Shown in pieces: positions 33,868-41,815 of a stretch of 64,000 bases of DNA (positions within the stretch are counted from its first letter, which is position 1; the number at the start of each line of letters is the position of its first letter). This stretch comes from CAYVIB01 sp964451365 (GTDB taxonomy: Bacteria; Pseudomonadota; Gammaproteobacteria; Pseudomonadales; Cellvibrionaceae). The DNA lies in the NCBI GenBank assembly GCA_964451365.1, contig CAYVIB010000003.1:157476-221475 (forward strand). The letters run 5' to 3'. Under the pieces are notes generated by a model. The model had not been told where the DNA came from and ran no database searches. It saw only the letters and a list, made by a program, of their open reading frames with translations. Made by a program: the position numbers and the translations under genes.

Positions 33868-34536
33868 TTAATGCGCGCCGGCGTACTCTTCTTCCACGCT
33901 GTGCCTGATTTCGTCGAGATAGCGGGATACTTCCTCATCCGGTGTCTGGCTAAAATCCAGGTAATGTGAACCGACCGCGTAAAACGGAACAGGCGAGTCC
34001 AGGCAGATGAACCGATCCACTTTCCTTTTCATTTTCCACTGCATGTCCGTCGGCGCGACGGGAACGGCAACAGTAATGGATTCGGGCGACTGACTGCGAA
34101 TCGCATCGATTGCCGCGAACATGGTGGAGCCCGTTGCGATGCCGTCGTCCACGAGAATAATATGATGGTCGTAAATAGTCTGGGGCTTGCGGTGGCTGTA
34201 GGCCTTTTCCCGTTGCTGCAGCTCTTGGCGTTCGCGCTCAATAACAGCCTGTACTTGCGATTCCGAAATTCCCAGGTTGCGGATAAGGGCATGATCAAGG
34301 AACTGAATTCCACCGGAGGCGATGGCGCCCATTGCCAGTTCCGGCTGGAAGGGAACACCGAGTTTTCTTACCACCAGCACATCGAGCGGAATATGAAGTT
34401 CGCGGGCGATGGCGTAACCCACCGGCACGCCGCCTCTCGGCAGGGAGAATAGATACGCCTCCTTGATATGAGGCAGGGTTTTTAGCGCCCCGGCAACTTG
34501 CTTTCCCGCATCCAGTCGGTCACGAAATTGTTTCAT
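33868..34536 (-). CDS. Phosphoribosyltransferase-domain protein
   Basis: A 222-residue type I phosphoribosyltransferase. The PRPP-binding motif is ILVDDGIATGSTM (about residues 126-138), and LPRGGVPVGYAIA and VVRKLGVPFQPELAMGAI are the flexible-loop and N-terminal blocks of the stand-alone family. In many bacteria this family is adjacent to, or fused with, a dienelactone-hydrolase-like protein. Here such a hydrolase is encoded about 1.2 kb away on the other strand. The natural substrate of this family is not known. Confidence 0.88.
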   Translation of the reverse strand: MKQFRDRLDAGKQVAGALKTLPHIKEAYLFSLPRGGVPVGYAIARELHIPLDVLVVRKLGVPFQPELAMGAIASGGIQFLDHALIRNLGISESQVQAVIERERQELQQREKAYSHRKPQTIYDHHIILVDDGIATGSTMFAAIDAIRSQSPESITVAVPVAPTDMQWKMKRKVDRFICLDSPVPFYAVGSHYLDFSQTPDEEVSRYLDEIRHSVEEEYAGAH

Positions 34537-34807
34537 ACGCCATTCCCGGTTTCGTTTCCTGTAAAAAGTTGGACGTCCCTTAAAGCGGAAAGTTTGGATA
34601 AAGTCCGCGCTTTTACCTACCGTGGGGAAGCAGGGCTTGGCCGGCCTCTGTTTTGCAGTGTACGCTTACAACAACGGCCAGTGTTGATATTCTTCAATGG
34701 CGGTAAGCATCGCCGCCCAGGTGAAACAGCCGAACATTTGACCCGGGTCAAGGTCTACACTCGTATTCATATTAATTTAGAAACAGCCTGATTGTCGGGG
34801 GAATTTT

Positions 34808-35422
34808 ATGCTTAAACAGGGGTGGAACATAGTTCTGGCAGGCGCTCTGGTGCTACTGGTATCCGCGTGCGCGTCCAAGCTGACCAGCGATGTGGTCAGC
34901 TTTCACGAAGGTGACCTGCCGGACGGGGAAAAAATTGCCGTTGTGCCATTGGATGAAGCCAAACAAAAGAGCCTTGAATTTCAGCATTATGCCGAGCTTA
35001 TCGAACAAAGCCTGAAAAAAATGGGTTACGTTCCCGTGGAGAACCCGGATGACGCGGAACTGCTGGCCAGGGTCGATTACAGCGTAAGTGAAGGGCGGGT
35101 GGAAACCCGTACCAGGATGGAGCCACCGCGCGGATATGCCCACTACCACTTTTATTACGGCCGTTATTACGATCCCTTTTACTTCGGTTACTACGATCGG
35201 TGGACGCCGGATATTCGCTCCTACACCGTGTACGACCGGACACTGGAGATGAATATCCTCAATGCCGATTCCGACGAAGTTGTTTTTGAAGGCCGAGTGC
35301 GAAGCACCGGGCGGGAAAATGAGATTGCTGAAATCATGCCGTACCTGGTGACCGCCATGTTCACCAATTTCCCCGGTGAAAGTGGAGTAACCAAGGTGGT
35401 CACTATTGAAAAGGACCGGTAA
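34808..35422 (+). CDS. DUF4136-like outer-membrane lipoprotein
   Basis: A 204-residue lipoprotein precursor with lipobox LVSAC (Cys21). The body carries the DUF4136-type pattern with a middle section rich in Tyr, His and Phe (YAHYHFYYGRYYDPFYFGYY) and a C-terminal block LEMNILNADSDEVVFEGRV. A GGGG-containing purine tract precedes the ATG. Its function is unknown; it is probably anchored in the periplasmic leaflet of the outer membrane. It is divergent from the phosphoribosyltransferase across 271 bases in which no further gene was seen. Confidence 0.82.
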   Translation: MLKQGWNIVLAGALVLLVSACASKLTSDVVSFHEGDLPDGEKIAVVPLDEAKQKSLEFQHYAELIEQSLKKMGYVPVENPDDAELLARVDYSVSEGRVETRTRMEPPRGYAHYHFYYGRYYDPFYFGYYDRWTPDIRSYTVYDRTLEMNILNADSDEVVFEGRVRSTGRENEIAEIMPYLVTAMFTNFPGESGVTKVVTIEKDR

Positions 35423-35479
35423 TCCAAAATCCAGGAGTAAAGGTTAGAGGTGAATATGTCGTGCCAACGAAGCCAGTCG

Positions 35480-35735
35480 GGTCGGGTCCGGTGGGGACTC
35501 TCCAGAAACGCGCCGTAAACCCATCCCTGGGGGCGCTACGGACAACTTGCTTCGCTGAACGCTCCTGCGTCGCTTGCAAGGCCGGAGTTTGTCTTCCGTG
35601 ACAAACTCGTAAACCGGCAAAAAGCAGCGCTTTTTGTTTTCCCGATTTACCCATGTTGCCGAAGGTTTCTGGAGTCCCCGCCGGACCGACCTACCATGAT
35701 CCACCTAAGCAAAAAAAGCTTAAGGAAGTGCCATT
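35480..35735. repeat. Foldback-type dispersed repeat, copy A (inverted relative to 39.6 kb copy)
   Basis: This 256-bp element fills most of a 363-base gap. Its outer parts are imperfect inverted repeats (35480-35509 against 35665-35691, built around GGGGACT-x-TCCAGAAAC). The core 35553-35671 reappears in reverse orientation at 39668-39786 with one mismatch in 119 bases. The right side carries the 18-bp end motif AATGGCACTTCCTTAAGC (inverted, 35718-35735) shared with the short elements at 4471 and 6949. Inner palindromes include GTTTGTC...GACAAAC. It is non-coding, and a ~35-codon open frame in the core is probably incidental. Confidence 0.75.
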
Positions 35736-35785
35736 CAAGTTAGAGGTAAGGGTTCAACGAGTTCAACAGAGCGAGGTTGCGAACG

Positions 35786-36454
35786 ATGTTATATTCCAAG
35801 CATGTTCAGATTCCTGTCCAGGAGGCGGTGCTCAACGGAGACCTTGTGTTGCCGGATGAAGCTCGGGGACTGGTTTTGTTTGTACACGGCAGCGGCAGCA
35901 GCCGCTTCAGCGAGCGCAATCGGTTTGTGGCGGAAAAGTTACAGCAGAACCATCTGGCCACCCTGCTTTTTGACCTGTTGACTGACGAGGAAGAGGATAT
36001 CGACCTCAGTACCACACAGTATCGTTTTGATATCGATTTGCTGACGGAGCGGTTGGTGTCGGTAACCGATTGGGTGATCAACGAACCGGTTGCCGATCAG
36101 TTGGACATCGGCTATTTCGGGGCCAGTACCGGTGCGGCGGCCGCGTTAAGGGCCGCTGTTGAACGGGAGCAGGCCATTCGGGCTGTAGTGTCGCGTGGCG
36201 GCCGGCCGGATCTGGCGGAGCGAATGCTGGATCGGGTGAGAGCCCCCACCTTGTTGATTGTCGGGGGGGATGATACCGACGTGATTAAACTGAACCGTCG
36301 CGCCCAGGAGCACATCCGGGCGGCCTGTCAATTGGAGGTTATCCCCGGTGCAACCCACCTGTTTCCGGAACCGGGGGCACTCGATAAAGTCGCGGATCTC
36401 GCGGCCCATTGGTTTATGGAATATTTCGGTTCCTCCACCGGAAAGAAGGTTTAG
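35786..36454 (+). CDS. Alpha/beta hydrolase, dienelactone-hydrolase-like
   Basis: A 222-residue cytosolic hydrolase. LFVHGSGSSRFSERN is the oxyanion-hole region, GYFGASTGAAAAL holds the nucleophile serine, and IVGGDDTDVI and IPGATHLFPEPGAL supply the acid and histidine. This small family regularly accompanies the stand-alone phosphoribosyltransferase found at 33868. The ATG at 35786 has GCGAGG nine bases upstream and was preferred over a TTG at 35777. It converges with the DUF2905 gene with a 4-base overlap. Confidence 0.85.
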   Translation: MLYSKHVQIPVQEAVLNGDLVLPDEARGLVLFVHGSGSSRFSERNRFVAEKLQQNHLATLLFDLLTDEEEDIDLSTTQYRFDIDLLTERLVSVTDWVINEPVADQLDIGYFGASTGAAAALRAAVEREQAIRAVVSRGGRPDLAERMLDRVRAPTLLIVGGDDTDVIKLNRRAQEHIRAACQLEVIPGATHLFPEPGALDKVADLAAHWFMEYFGSSTGKKV

Positions 36455-36657
36455 CGCCGGAAAAAACTGAAAACCAGGCTCAACACAATGCTGATGATAA
36501 TCATCGAAACGAGGGGAAAGTAAATTCCGCCGCTTTTGCCCTCGACGCGGATATCACCTGGCAGGCGCCCAAACCAAGCGAACAAATTGGGAAAAAAGGT
36601 GAGCGCAACACCGACCAGAACAAACATCACGCCCAACATGATAAACACTTTACTCAT
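36451..36657 (-). CDS. DUF2905 small membrane protein
   Basis: A 68-residue protein with two membrane helices (about residues 5-25 and 45-66) joined by the conserved WFGRLPGDIRVEGKSGGIYFP loop of DUF2905. An AGGAGGC site precedes the ATG. Function unknown; the family is often found near stress genes. Confidence 0.88.
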   Translation of the reverse strand: MSKVFIMLGVMFVLVGVALTFFPNLFAWFGRLPGDIRVEGKSGGIYFPLVSMIIISIVLSLVFSFFRR

Positions 36658-36841
36658 GGGTAAAACGCCTCCTTTTTTGCTGGTTTCTTTTTCCCGGGAC
36701 TGGAAACACCGCTAAAAATTCGACTCCTGCCCTTTTTGAAAATTCCGCCATCCCGATTCTATCCCCGGTTTGAAACCGAACAAGTCGGGCATGTACACAT
36801 ATTGCATGTACCCGTTTAAGCACTGTCGAGGGGTTTGATTT

Positions 36842-37243
36842 ATGACGAGCCGGTCGATTGATAAATGGATGTGGCGGCGCGCGCAGCAGTTATTGGCCGA
36901 TGCCGAACGTCATACTTATCAATTTTTTGAACATGTTACAGAAAGCGGCGCGCATGCCTGGCAGGCACCCGTGGATGTATTCCAGGTGGATGGCGAGCTT
37001 GTGATTTGGGTCGCCCTGCCGGGTGTGCCTGCCGAAACAGTGACAGTCGACCTCAATGACAATTGTTTGAGAATCGGTGGTGCGCGGCATCTGGTTATCG
37101 AACCGCCGTTTGCCACCATTAAGTGCCTGGAAATTCCCTACGGGCAGTTCGAGCGTGTGCTGGTGTTGCCCAAGGGGAGTTATACGATTGTTGAACAGGA
37201 TTATGCTAACGGGTGTTTGCGCCTAAGGATGCGTTATGAGTGA
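36842..37243 (+). CDS. Hsp20/alpha-crystallin small heat shock protein
   Basis: A 133-residue small chaperone. The alpha-crystallin domain spans about residues 40-130, with PVDVFQVDGELVIWVALPGV, LRIGGARH and the PYGQFERVLVLP block. The C-terminal IXI tail is missing, and the protein ends directly after LRLRMRYE. Its last 8 bases overlap the lon start, so chaperone and protease are translationally coupled. The upstream 184 bases contain GCATGTAC twice, but no certain sigma32 promoter was recognised. Confidence 0.85.
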   Translation: MTSRSIDKWMWRRAQQLLADAERHTYQFFEHVTESGAHAWQAPVDVFQVDGELVIWVALPGVPAETVTVDLNDNCLRIGGARHLVIEPPFATIKCLEIPYGQFERVLVLPKGSYTIVEQDYANGCLRLRMRYE

Positions 37244-39593
37244 TACACAAAAAGAACCGGTATCGCTGCCGGAAGATGTGTTGATTATCGTACCGGTTCG
37301 CAACACGGTTTTGTTTCCAAAAGCGGTGCTCCCCGTTTCGGCCAACCGGCAGCAGCCGATTGCGGGAGTTCAGGAAGCGGTTCGCACGGGAAGAAAAATA
37401 GGTATTGTGTTACAGCGTGATTCCAGGGTGGAAGTGCCGGAGAAAAATGACCTGCATTCCATCGGTGTATGCGCCGGTATCCTGCGTTATCTCGCTTCCA
37501 ATGATGGCTCTCATAACCTGGTGCTGACCGGGGAAAAAAGGTTTCGCATTCTGGATATCCTCCGCGGTTTTCCGTTTCTGGTGGCTCGGGTGGAAATGAT
37601 TGAAGAGCCCGCCGATGGCGGTAAGGAAGTGGCGGCGAGGGCTCTGTACCTGCGACAGAAAGCGGAAGAAACGTTGCAGTTATTGTCAAATGAACCCGGT
37701 GCTATGCTGGCCAGCGCGCTGATGGAAATACAGGAACCGGGAAGGTTGGCCGATGTCGTTACCGCGTTTATGGATCTGGAGGCGGAGGGAAAACAAAAAG
37801 TACTGGAGACAGTGGATCTTAAAGCGCGGCTTAACCTGGTGATAGACAACCTGACGGAACACCTGAATGTGCTGCGCCTGTCGAAGGAAATCGAGGATCA
37901 GACTCGCGGAAAATTCGACGCGCAGGTGCGGGAAAGAATGCTGCGCGAACAACTCGAAACCATTCGTCGTGAACTTGGTGAGGATGAGGGTGCGCAGGTT
38001 AATGTGGAGGAATTCCAGCAGGCGATAGAAGAAGCGGGCATGCCCGAAACGGTGGAAAAGGAAGTCCGGCGCGAACTCGGGCGCTTGAGTCGTATGAGCG
38101 AACAGGCGGCCGAGCACGCGATGCTGCGCACCTGGATCGAATGGATGGTCGATCTTCCGTGGTCGAAAACAGATCCGGAAAATATCGATATCGAACGCGC
38201 GCGCAAAGTGCTGGATGAAGACCACTACGGGCTCGAAAAAGTCAAACGTCGCATTCTGGAATTTCTCGCGGTGAGAAAATTGAATCCCGAAGGGAAAAGC
38301 CCGATTCTCTGTTTGGCCGGTCCTCCCGGAGTGGGGAAGACCTCTCTCGGTAAGAGTATCGCCCGCGCCATTGGCATTAAATTTACCCGCGCCAGCTTGG
38401 GCGGGGTTCACGATGAAGCGGAAATTCGCGGTCACCGGCGGACCTATATCGGCGCCTTGCCCGGTAATATTATTCGCTGCCTGCGTAAAACCGGTTCGCG
38501 CAATCCGGTATTTATGCTCGACGAAATCGACAAGCTGGGCCACGGTATTCAGGGCGATCCGGCGTCGGCACTGCTGGAAGTGCTGGACCCGGAGCAAAAC
38601 AACAGCTTTGGCGATAATTATCTCGGCGTGCCGTTCGATTTAAGCCGGATACTTTTTATCGCCACCGCCAATGTGCTCGATGCAATTCCGCCGCCGCTGC
38701 GCGATCGTATGGAAGTGATTGAAATTCCCGGTTATACGCTGGAGGAAAAACTCGAAATTGCCAAAAAATATCTGGTCGGCCGCCAGCTTAGGGCAAATGG
38801 ATTAAAGCCGGAACAGGTTACCATGAACGAGGACGCGCTCAGGCTGGTTATTCATTCGCATACGCGCGAGGCGGGCGTGCGAGGCCTCGAACGTCAGATC
38901 GGCGCGCTGTTGCGCAATTCGGCGGTGCGTATTGCAAGCAGTGAAGCCGAGCATATCGCCATATCAAAAAGCGAAGTCAGCTCCATTTTGGGCACGCCGA
39001 TATTCGAACCCGAACCCGCCATGCGAACCGGTGTGGCGGGTGTGGCGACCGGCCTTGCATGGACGCCGGTGGGCGGTGATATTCTGTTTATCGAAGCCAC
39101 ACGCTCTTCCGGTAAAGGCAATTTTATTCTCACCGGTCAATTGGGTGATGTGATGCGCGAAAGCGCGCAGGCGGCTTTGTCGCTGATGAAATCACGCGCG
39201 AACAAACTGGGAATTGATGTTGCGTTCGACCAAACCGAAATTCATGTGCACGTGCCTTCCGGGGCCATTCAAAAGGATGGGCCGAGTGCCGGCGTCGCCT
39301 TGTTTATTGCCCTGGTGTCCCTTTTTACCGGCCAGCCGGTGCGCAGCGACGTGGCCATGACGGGTGAAATCAGTTTGCGCGGACTGGTGCTGCCGGTGGG
39401 CGGGATCAAGGAAAAATGCCTGGCGGCTTTGCGCGCCGGAATTAGAACCGTGATGTTGCCCGCGCGCAATAAAAAAGATCTTCAGGATATTCCCGAGGCG
39501 GCAAAGCAGCATATTCATTTTGTCTGGCTGGAGAACGTGGACCAGGCGGTGGAGGTTGCCTTTGCGCGGGAGAAGGCTGTGGTGAATCAATGA
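37236..39593 (+). CDS. lon: ATP-dependent Lon protease
   Basis: A 785-residue AAA+ serine protease. It has an N-terminal substrate-binding LON domain (about 15-205), a coiled middle, and an AAA module with GPPGVGKTSLG (Walker A), FMLDEID (Walker B) and an arginine-finger region. The C-terminal protease has the catalytic dyad near Ser684 (KDGPSAGVA) and Lys725 (GGIKEK). Because it is coupled to hsp20, rather than standing after clpX, it is probably an additional stress-linked Lon; whether a second copy exists cannot be seen here. Confidence 0.95.
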   Translation: MSDTQKEPVSLPEDVLIIVPVRNTVLFPKAVLPVSANRQQPIAGVQEAVRTGRKIGIVLQRDSRVEVPEKNDLHSIGVCAGILRYLASNDGSHNLVLTGEKRFRILDILRGFPFLVARVEMIEEPADGGKEVAARALYLRQKAEETLQLLSNEPGAMLASALMEIQEPGRLADVVTAFMDLEAEGKQKVLETVDLKARLNLVIDNLTEHLNVLRLSKEIEDQTRGKFDAQVRERMLREQLETIRRELGEDEGAQVNVEEFQQAIEEAGMPETVEKEVRRELGRLSRMSEQAAEHAMLRTWIEWMVDLPWSKTDPENIDIERARKVLDEDHYGLEKVKRRILEFLAVRKLNPEGKSPILCLAGPPGVGKTSLGKSIARAIGIKFTRASLGGVHDEAEIRGHRRTYIGALPGNIIRCLRKTGSRNPVFMLDEIDKLGHGIQGDPASALLEVLDPEQNNSFGDNYLGVPFDLSRILFIATANVLDAIPPPLRDRMEVIEIPGYTLEEKLEIAKKYLVGRQLRANGLKPEQVTMNEDALRLVIHSHTREAGVRGLERQIGALLRNSAVRIASSEAEHIAISKSEVSSILGTPIFEPEPAMRTGVAGVATGLAWTPVGGDILFIEATRSSGKGNFILTGQLGDVMRESAQAALSLMKSRANKLGIDVAFDQTEIHVHVPSGAIQKDGPSAGVALFIALVSLFTGQPVRSDVAMTGEISLRGLVLPVGGIKEKCLAALRAGIRTVMLPARNKKDLQDIPEAAKQHIHFVWLENVDQAVEVAFAREKAVVNQ

Positions 39594-39601
39594 TTGATCC
39601 G

Positions 39602-39786
39602 AATGGCACTTCCTTAAGCCAATTTTGCTCAAAATCGCGGTGGTAAGTTCGCCTACCGGAGGCCCTTCAGAAACCTTCGGCAACATGGGTAAACCGGGAA
39701 AACAAAAAGCGCTGCTTTTTGCCGGTTTACGAGTTTGTCACGGAAGACAAACTCCGGCCTTGCAAGCGACGCAGGAGCGTTCAGCG
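39602..39786. repeat. Foldback-type dispersed repeat, copy B
   Basis: It begins with the 18-bp end motif AATGGCACTTCCTTAAGC (39602-39619) 8 bases after the lon stop and contains the 119-bp core (39668-39786) that matches 35553-35671 in inverted orientation with a single difference. Beyond it, to about 39840, lies a degenerate inverted version of the CAGAAACCTTCGG segment. The whole 340-base gap between lon and the halogenase gene has no credible coding sequence. Confidence 0.75.
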
Positions 39787-39933
39787 TGTCGCCATTCCCG
39801 AACCTTTCTGAATCTCGCTTCGGCGTTGCCTCCTGCATCGCTCTACTACCTCGTGTAGGCGTCGCGAAGATGACTGCGTTCTGGCTTTTTCAATTTATTC
39901 CGGAGTGGTAGTTCGCTGGGTAAAAATGAGCAT

Positions 39934-41289
39934 TCATACCTCGCTTACATCCCGAAACTCCGGCCGCAGCGAACGAACTACCTTTTTCCGATGCGCAAGC
40001 GACTGCTTTAATGTCGCCAGCCAACTGATGCCATAAAAAATTTTAAAAACCCACAATCGCCGCAAGATATTTTTATTTTCAAATACATCCCCGGCCAACA
40101 TGCTGACCACGGCGCGTTGCGTATTCAGGATATTCCTCGGGTTGGCAAACAACCACTGCATGGCCGGTGTGGTAAAGCGATAGATAAACCAGGAAAACAC
40201 GCTGACTCCCCGGCGGCTGGTTTTGACGTAGCGCCGACAGGCGGCGCGATAACTTTTTATATCGCCTTTCAGTTTGTGTTCGATCGCCGGCACTACCTGC
40301 TCGGCGTTGACCATCGCCAGGTAAACACCGCTGGAAAATACCGGATCGATAAACGCGCACGCGTCACCGATGGCGATAAAGGAATCGTTCCAGATACTGG
40401 AAGAGGAATAGGAATAATTGGCCGCGACGCGCACCGGCGAAACGGCTTCGGCCTTTTCCATTCTCGACATCGCCGCGGGCGATCGCGCGAGCGTATCCCA
40501 GAGAAATTGGGTGGTGTCGGTGCGGCGGGTTTTCAAATATTCCGGCCAGCACGCGGCGCCGACGCTGACAATATCGTTGTGCAGGGGAATCATCCATATC
40601 CAGCCGTGATCGAAAATGTAGACGCTGATATTGCCGCTGTCCCGGCCTTCCCGCCGTGAAACCCCTTTAAAATGGCCAAAAATTGCCGCGCTCGCATGCT
40701 TGCGATTCGGTTTGCGCCAACCGTTTTTGGCGGCCATAAAAGCGTCGCGGCCGCTGGCGTCAACCACCAGCTTGCATTGCCAGGCCAGGTGTTCATTGGT
40801 ATTGGTTCTGGCCCTGACAACTGAGGAATCGTCGCCCATCTGTACCGATGTCACCCGGGTATTTTCATAGACATCGGCACCGGCCTTGCGGCAGGTTTCA
40901 AACAACAGGTGGTCAAACTCGTCCCGTTTTACTTCGAAAGCATAGGGCGCAGATTCGCCCATGGCCTCTTCAAAGCGATAAGTCTGGTAGTGGTGGGGAT
41001 CATCACCAAAAGTAAAGTCGGCGCCAAGTTTGGGAACGCCCAGTTTGTCGAGTCCTTCCATGATGCCCAGCCTTTCAAAAATCGGCAGGTTCATCGGTAG
41101 CAGGGATTCACCTACATGAAAGCGAGGGTGTTTTTCTTTTTCTATGACGCTGACGCGATAGCCTTTGCGCGCAAGAAGGGTGGCGAGGGTCGAACCTCCC
41201 GGGCCGCCACCAATGATGGCGACATCGGTGTCCAACCTTGTTTCTGTTCTACATTTTCGGGTGGGAGCTGGATTCTGGCTTAAAGTCAT
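39934..41289 (-). CDS. Flavin-dependent halogenase (phenol/pyrrole-type), stand-alone
   Basis: A 451-residue FAD enzyme. The dinucleotide loop IIGGGPGGSTLA is at about residues 25-36. HPRFHVGESLLPMNLPIFERLG follows, then the putative catalytic lysine at about residue 87 in PKLGADF. The halogenase signature WIWMIP is at about 230-235, and GDACAFIDPVFSSGVYLAM is the second FAD motif. These features match free-phenol or carrier-protein-tethered halogenases more closely than tryptophan halogenases. It stands alone between lon and rpsT, flanked by a repeat element, and could act on the pigment of the aryl polyene locus or on an unrelated phenolic. The ATG at 41289 gives the best length; the upstream site is weak. 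Confidence 0.82.
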   Translation of the reverse strand: MTLSQNPAPTRKCRTETRLDTDVAIIGGGPGGSTLATLLARKGYRVSVIEKEKHPRFHVGESLLPMNLPIFERLGIMEGLDKLGVPKLGADFTFGDDPHHYQTYRFEEAMGESAPYAFEVKRDEFDHLLFETCRKAGADVYENTRVTSVQMGDDSSVVRARTNTNEHLAWQCKLVVDASGRDAFMAAKNGWRKPNRKHASAAIFGHFKGVSRREGRDSGNISVYIFDHGWIWMIPLHNDIVSVGAACWPEYLKTRRTDTTQFLWDTLARSPAAMSRMEKAEAVSPVRVAANYSYSSSSIWNDSFIAIGDACAFIDPVFSSGVYLAMVNAEQVVPAIEHKLKGDIKSYRAACRRYVKTSRRGVSVFSWFIYRFTTPAMQWLFANPRNILNTQRAVVSMLAGDVFENKNILRRLWVFKIFYGISWLATLKQSLAHRKKVVRSLRPEFRDVSEV

Positions 41290-41349
41290 ACCGGGGTTTG
41301 TAATTCTTAATGAGACAAATAATTGTAAACCATCAATTTTTTGATCCGG

Positions 41350-41381
41350 CAAAAAAAAACCGGCTTTTTAGCCGGTTTTTG
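41350..41381 (-). terminator. Intrinsic terminator of rpsT
   Basis: ACCGGCT and AGCCGGT form a stem around a 4-base loop. On the minus strand the stem is followed by a run of nine T residues, 23 bases after the rpsT stop. The T-tract on the plus side (TTTTT) could allow weak bidirectional function. Confidence 0.88.
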
Positions 41382-41403
41382 GTGTACTTCACGGGGTGAG
41401 GCA

Positions 41404-41670
41404 TCAGGCAGCCAGTGCTTTGATCCGGGCGCTCAGGCGACTTTTATGCCGGGCGGCCTTGTTCTTGTGAATGATGCCTTTGTCAGCGATACGGTCGACG
41501 ACGGGTATGGCTTCCGCATACGCCGCTTTGGCTGCTTCCACGTCGCCTGCTTCAATCGCCGCCACTACTTTTTTAAGATATGTGCGAACCATGGAGCGCA
41601 AGCTGGCGTTGTGTTTACGCGCTTTGTCGTTTTGACGGGCGCGTTTCTTGGCTTGAGGTGTGTTTGCCAC
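41404..41670 (-). CDS. rpsT: 30S ribosomal protein S20
   Basis: An 88-residue basic small-subunit protein. The N-terminus (M)ANTPQAKKRARQNDK and the C-terminal KNKAARHKSRLSARIKAL are diagnostic. The start is a GTG at 41670 with AGGAGC upstream. A non-ATG start (TTG) is also known for E. coli S20, where it takes part in autoregulation, so a weak start may serve the same end here. The longer open frame to 41730 is not used. Confidence 0.96.
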   Translation of the reverse strand: MANTPQAKKRARQNDKARKHNASLRSMVRTYLKKVVAAIEAGDVEAAKAAYAEAIPVVDRIADKGIIHKNKAARHKSRLSARIKALAA

Positions 41671-41815
41671 CGCGGTGCTCCTATAAATAGCTATATGTAA
41701 GAATTCTGTGGAAATTGGCCAACGGGCCAAATCAAGGACGCGGTATTATCCGTGTTTGGAAGGCAAAGTCAATACTCCTCGTGGCCTGAGTGGGAGCGTT
41801 GCGCTTACCCGCCGC

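Noticed and set aside
35403..35654. Small protein encoded in the repeat core (also at 39625-39858)
   Set aside because: The similar short frames exist because the DNA repeat is conserved; they lack ribosome binding sites and differ in their tails.
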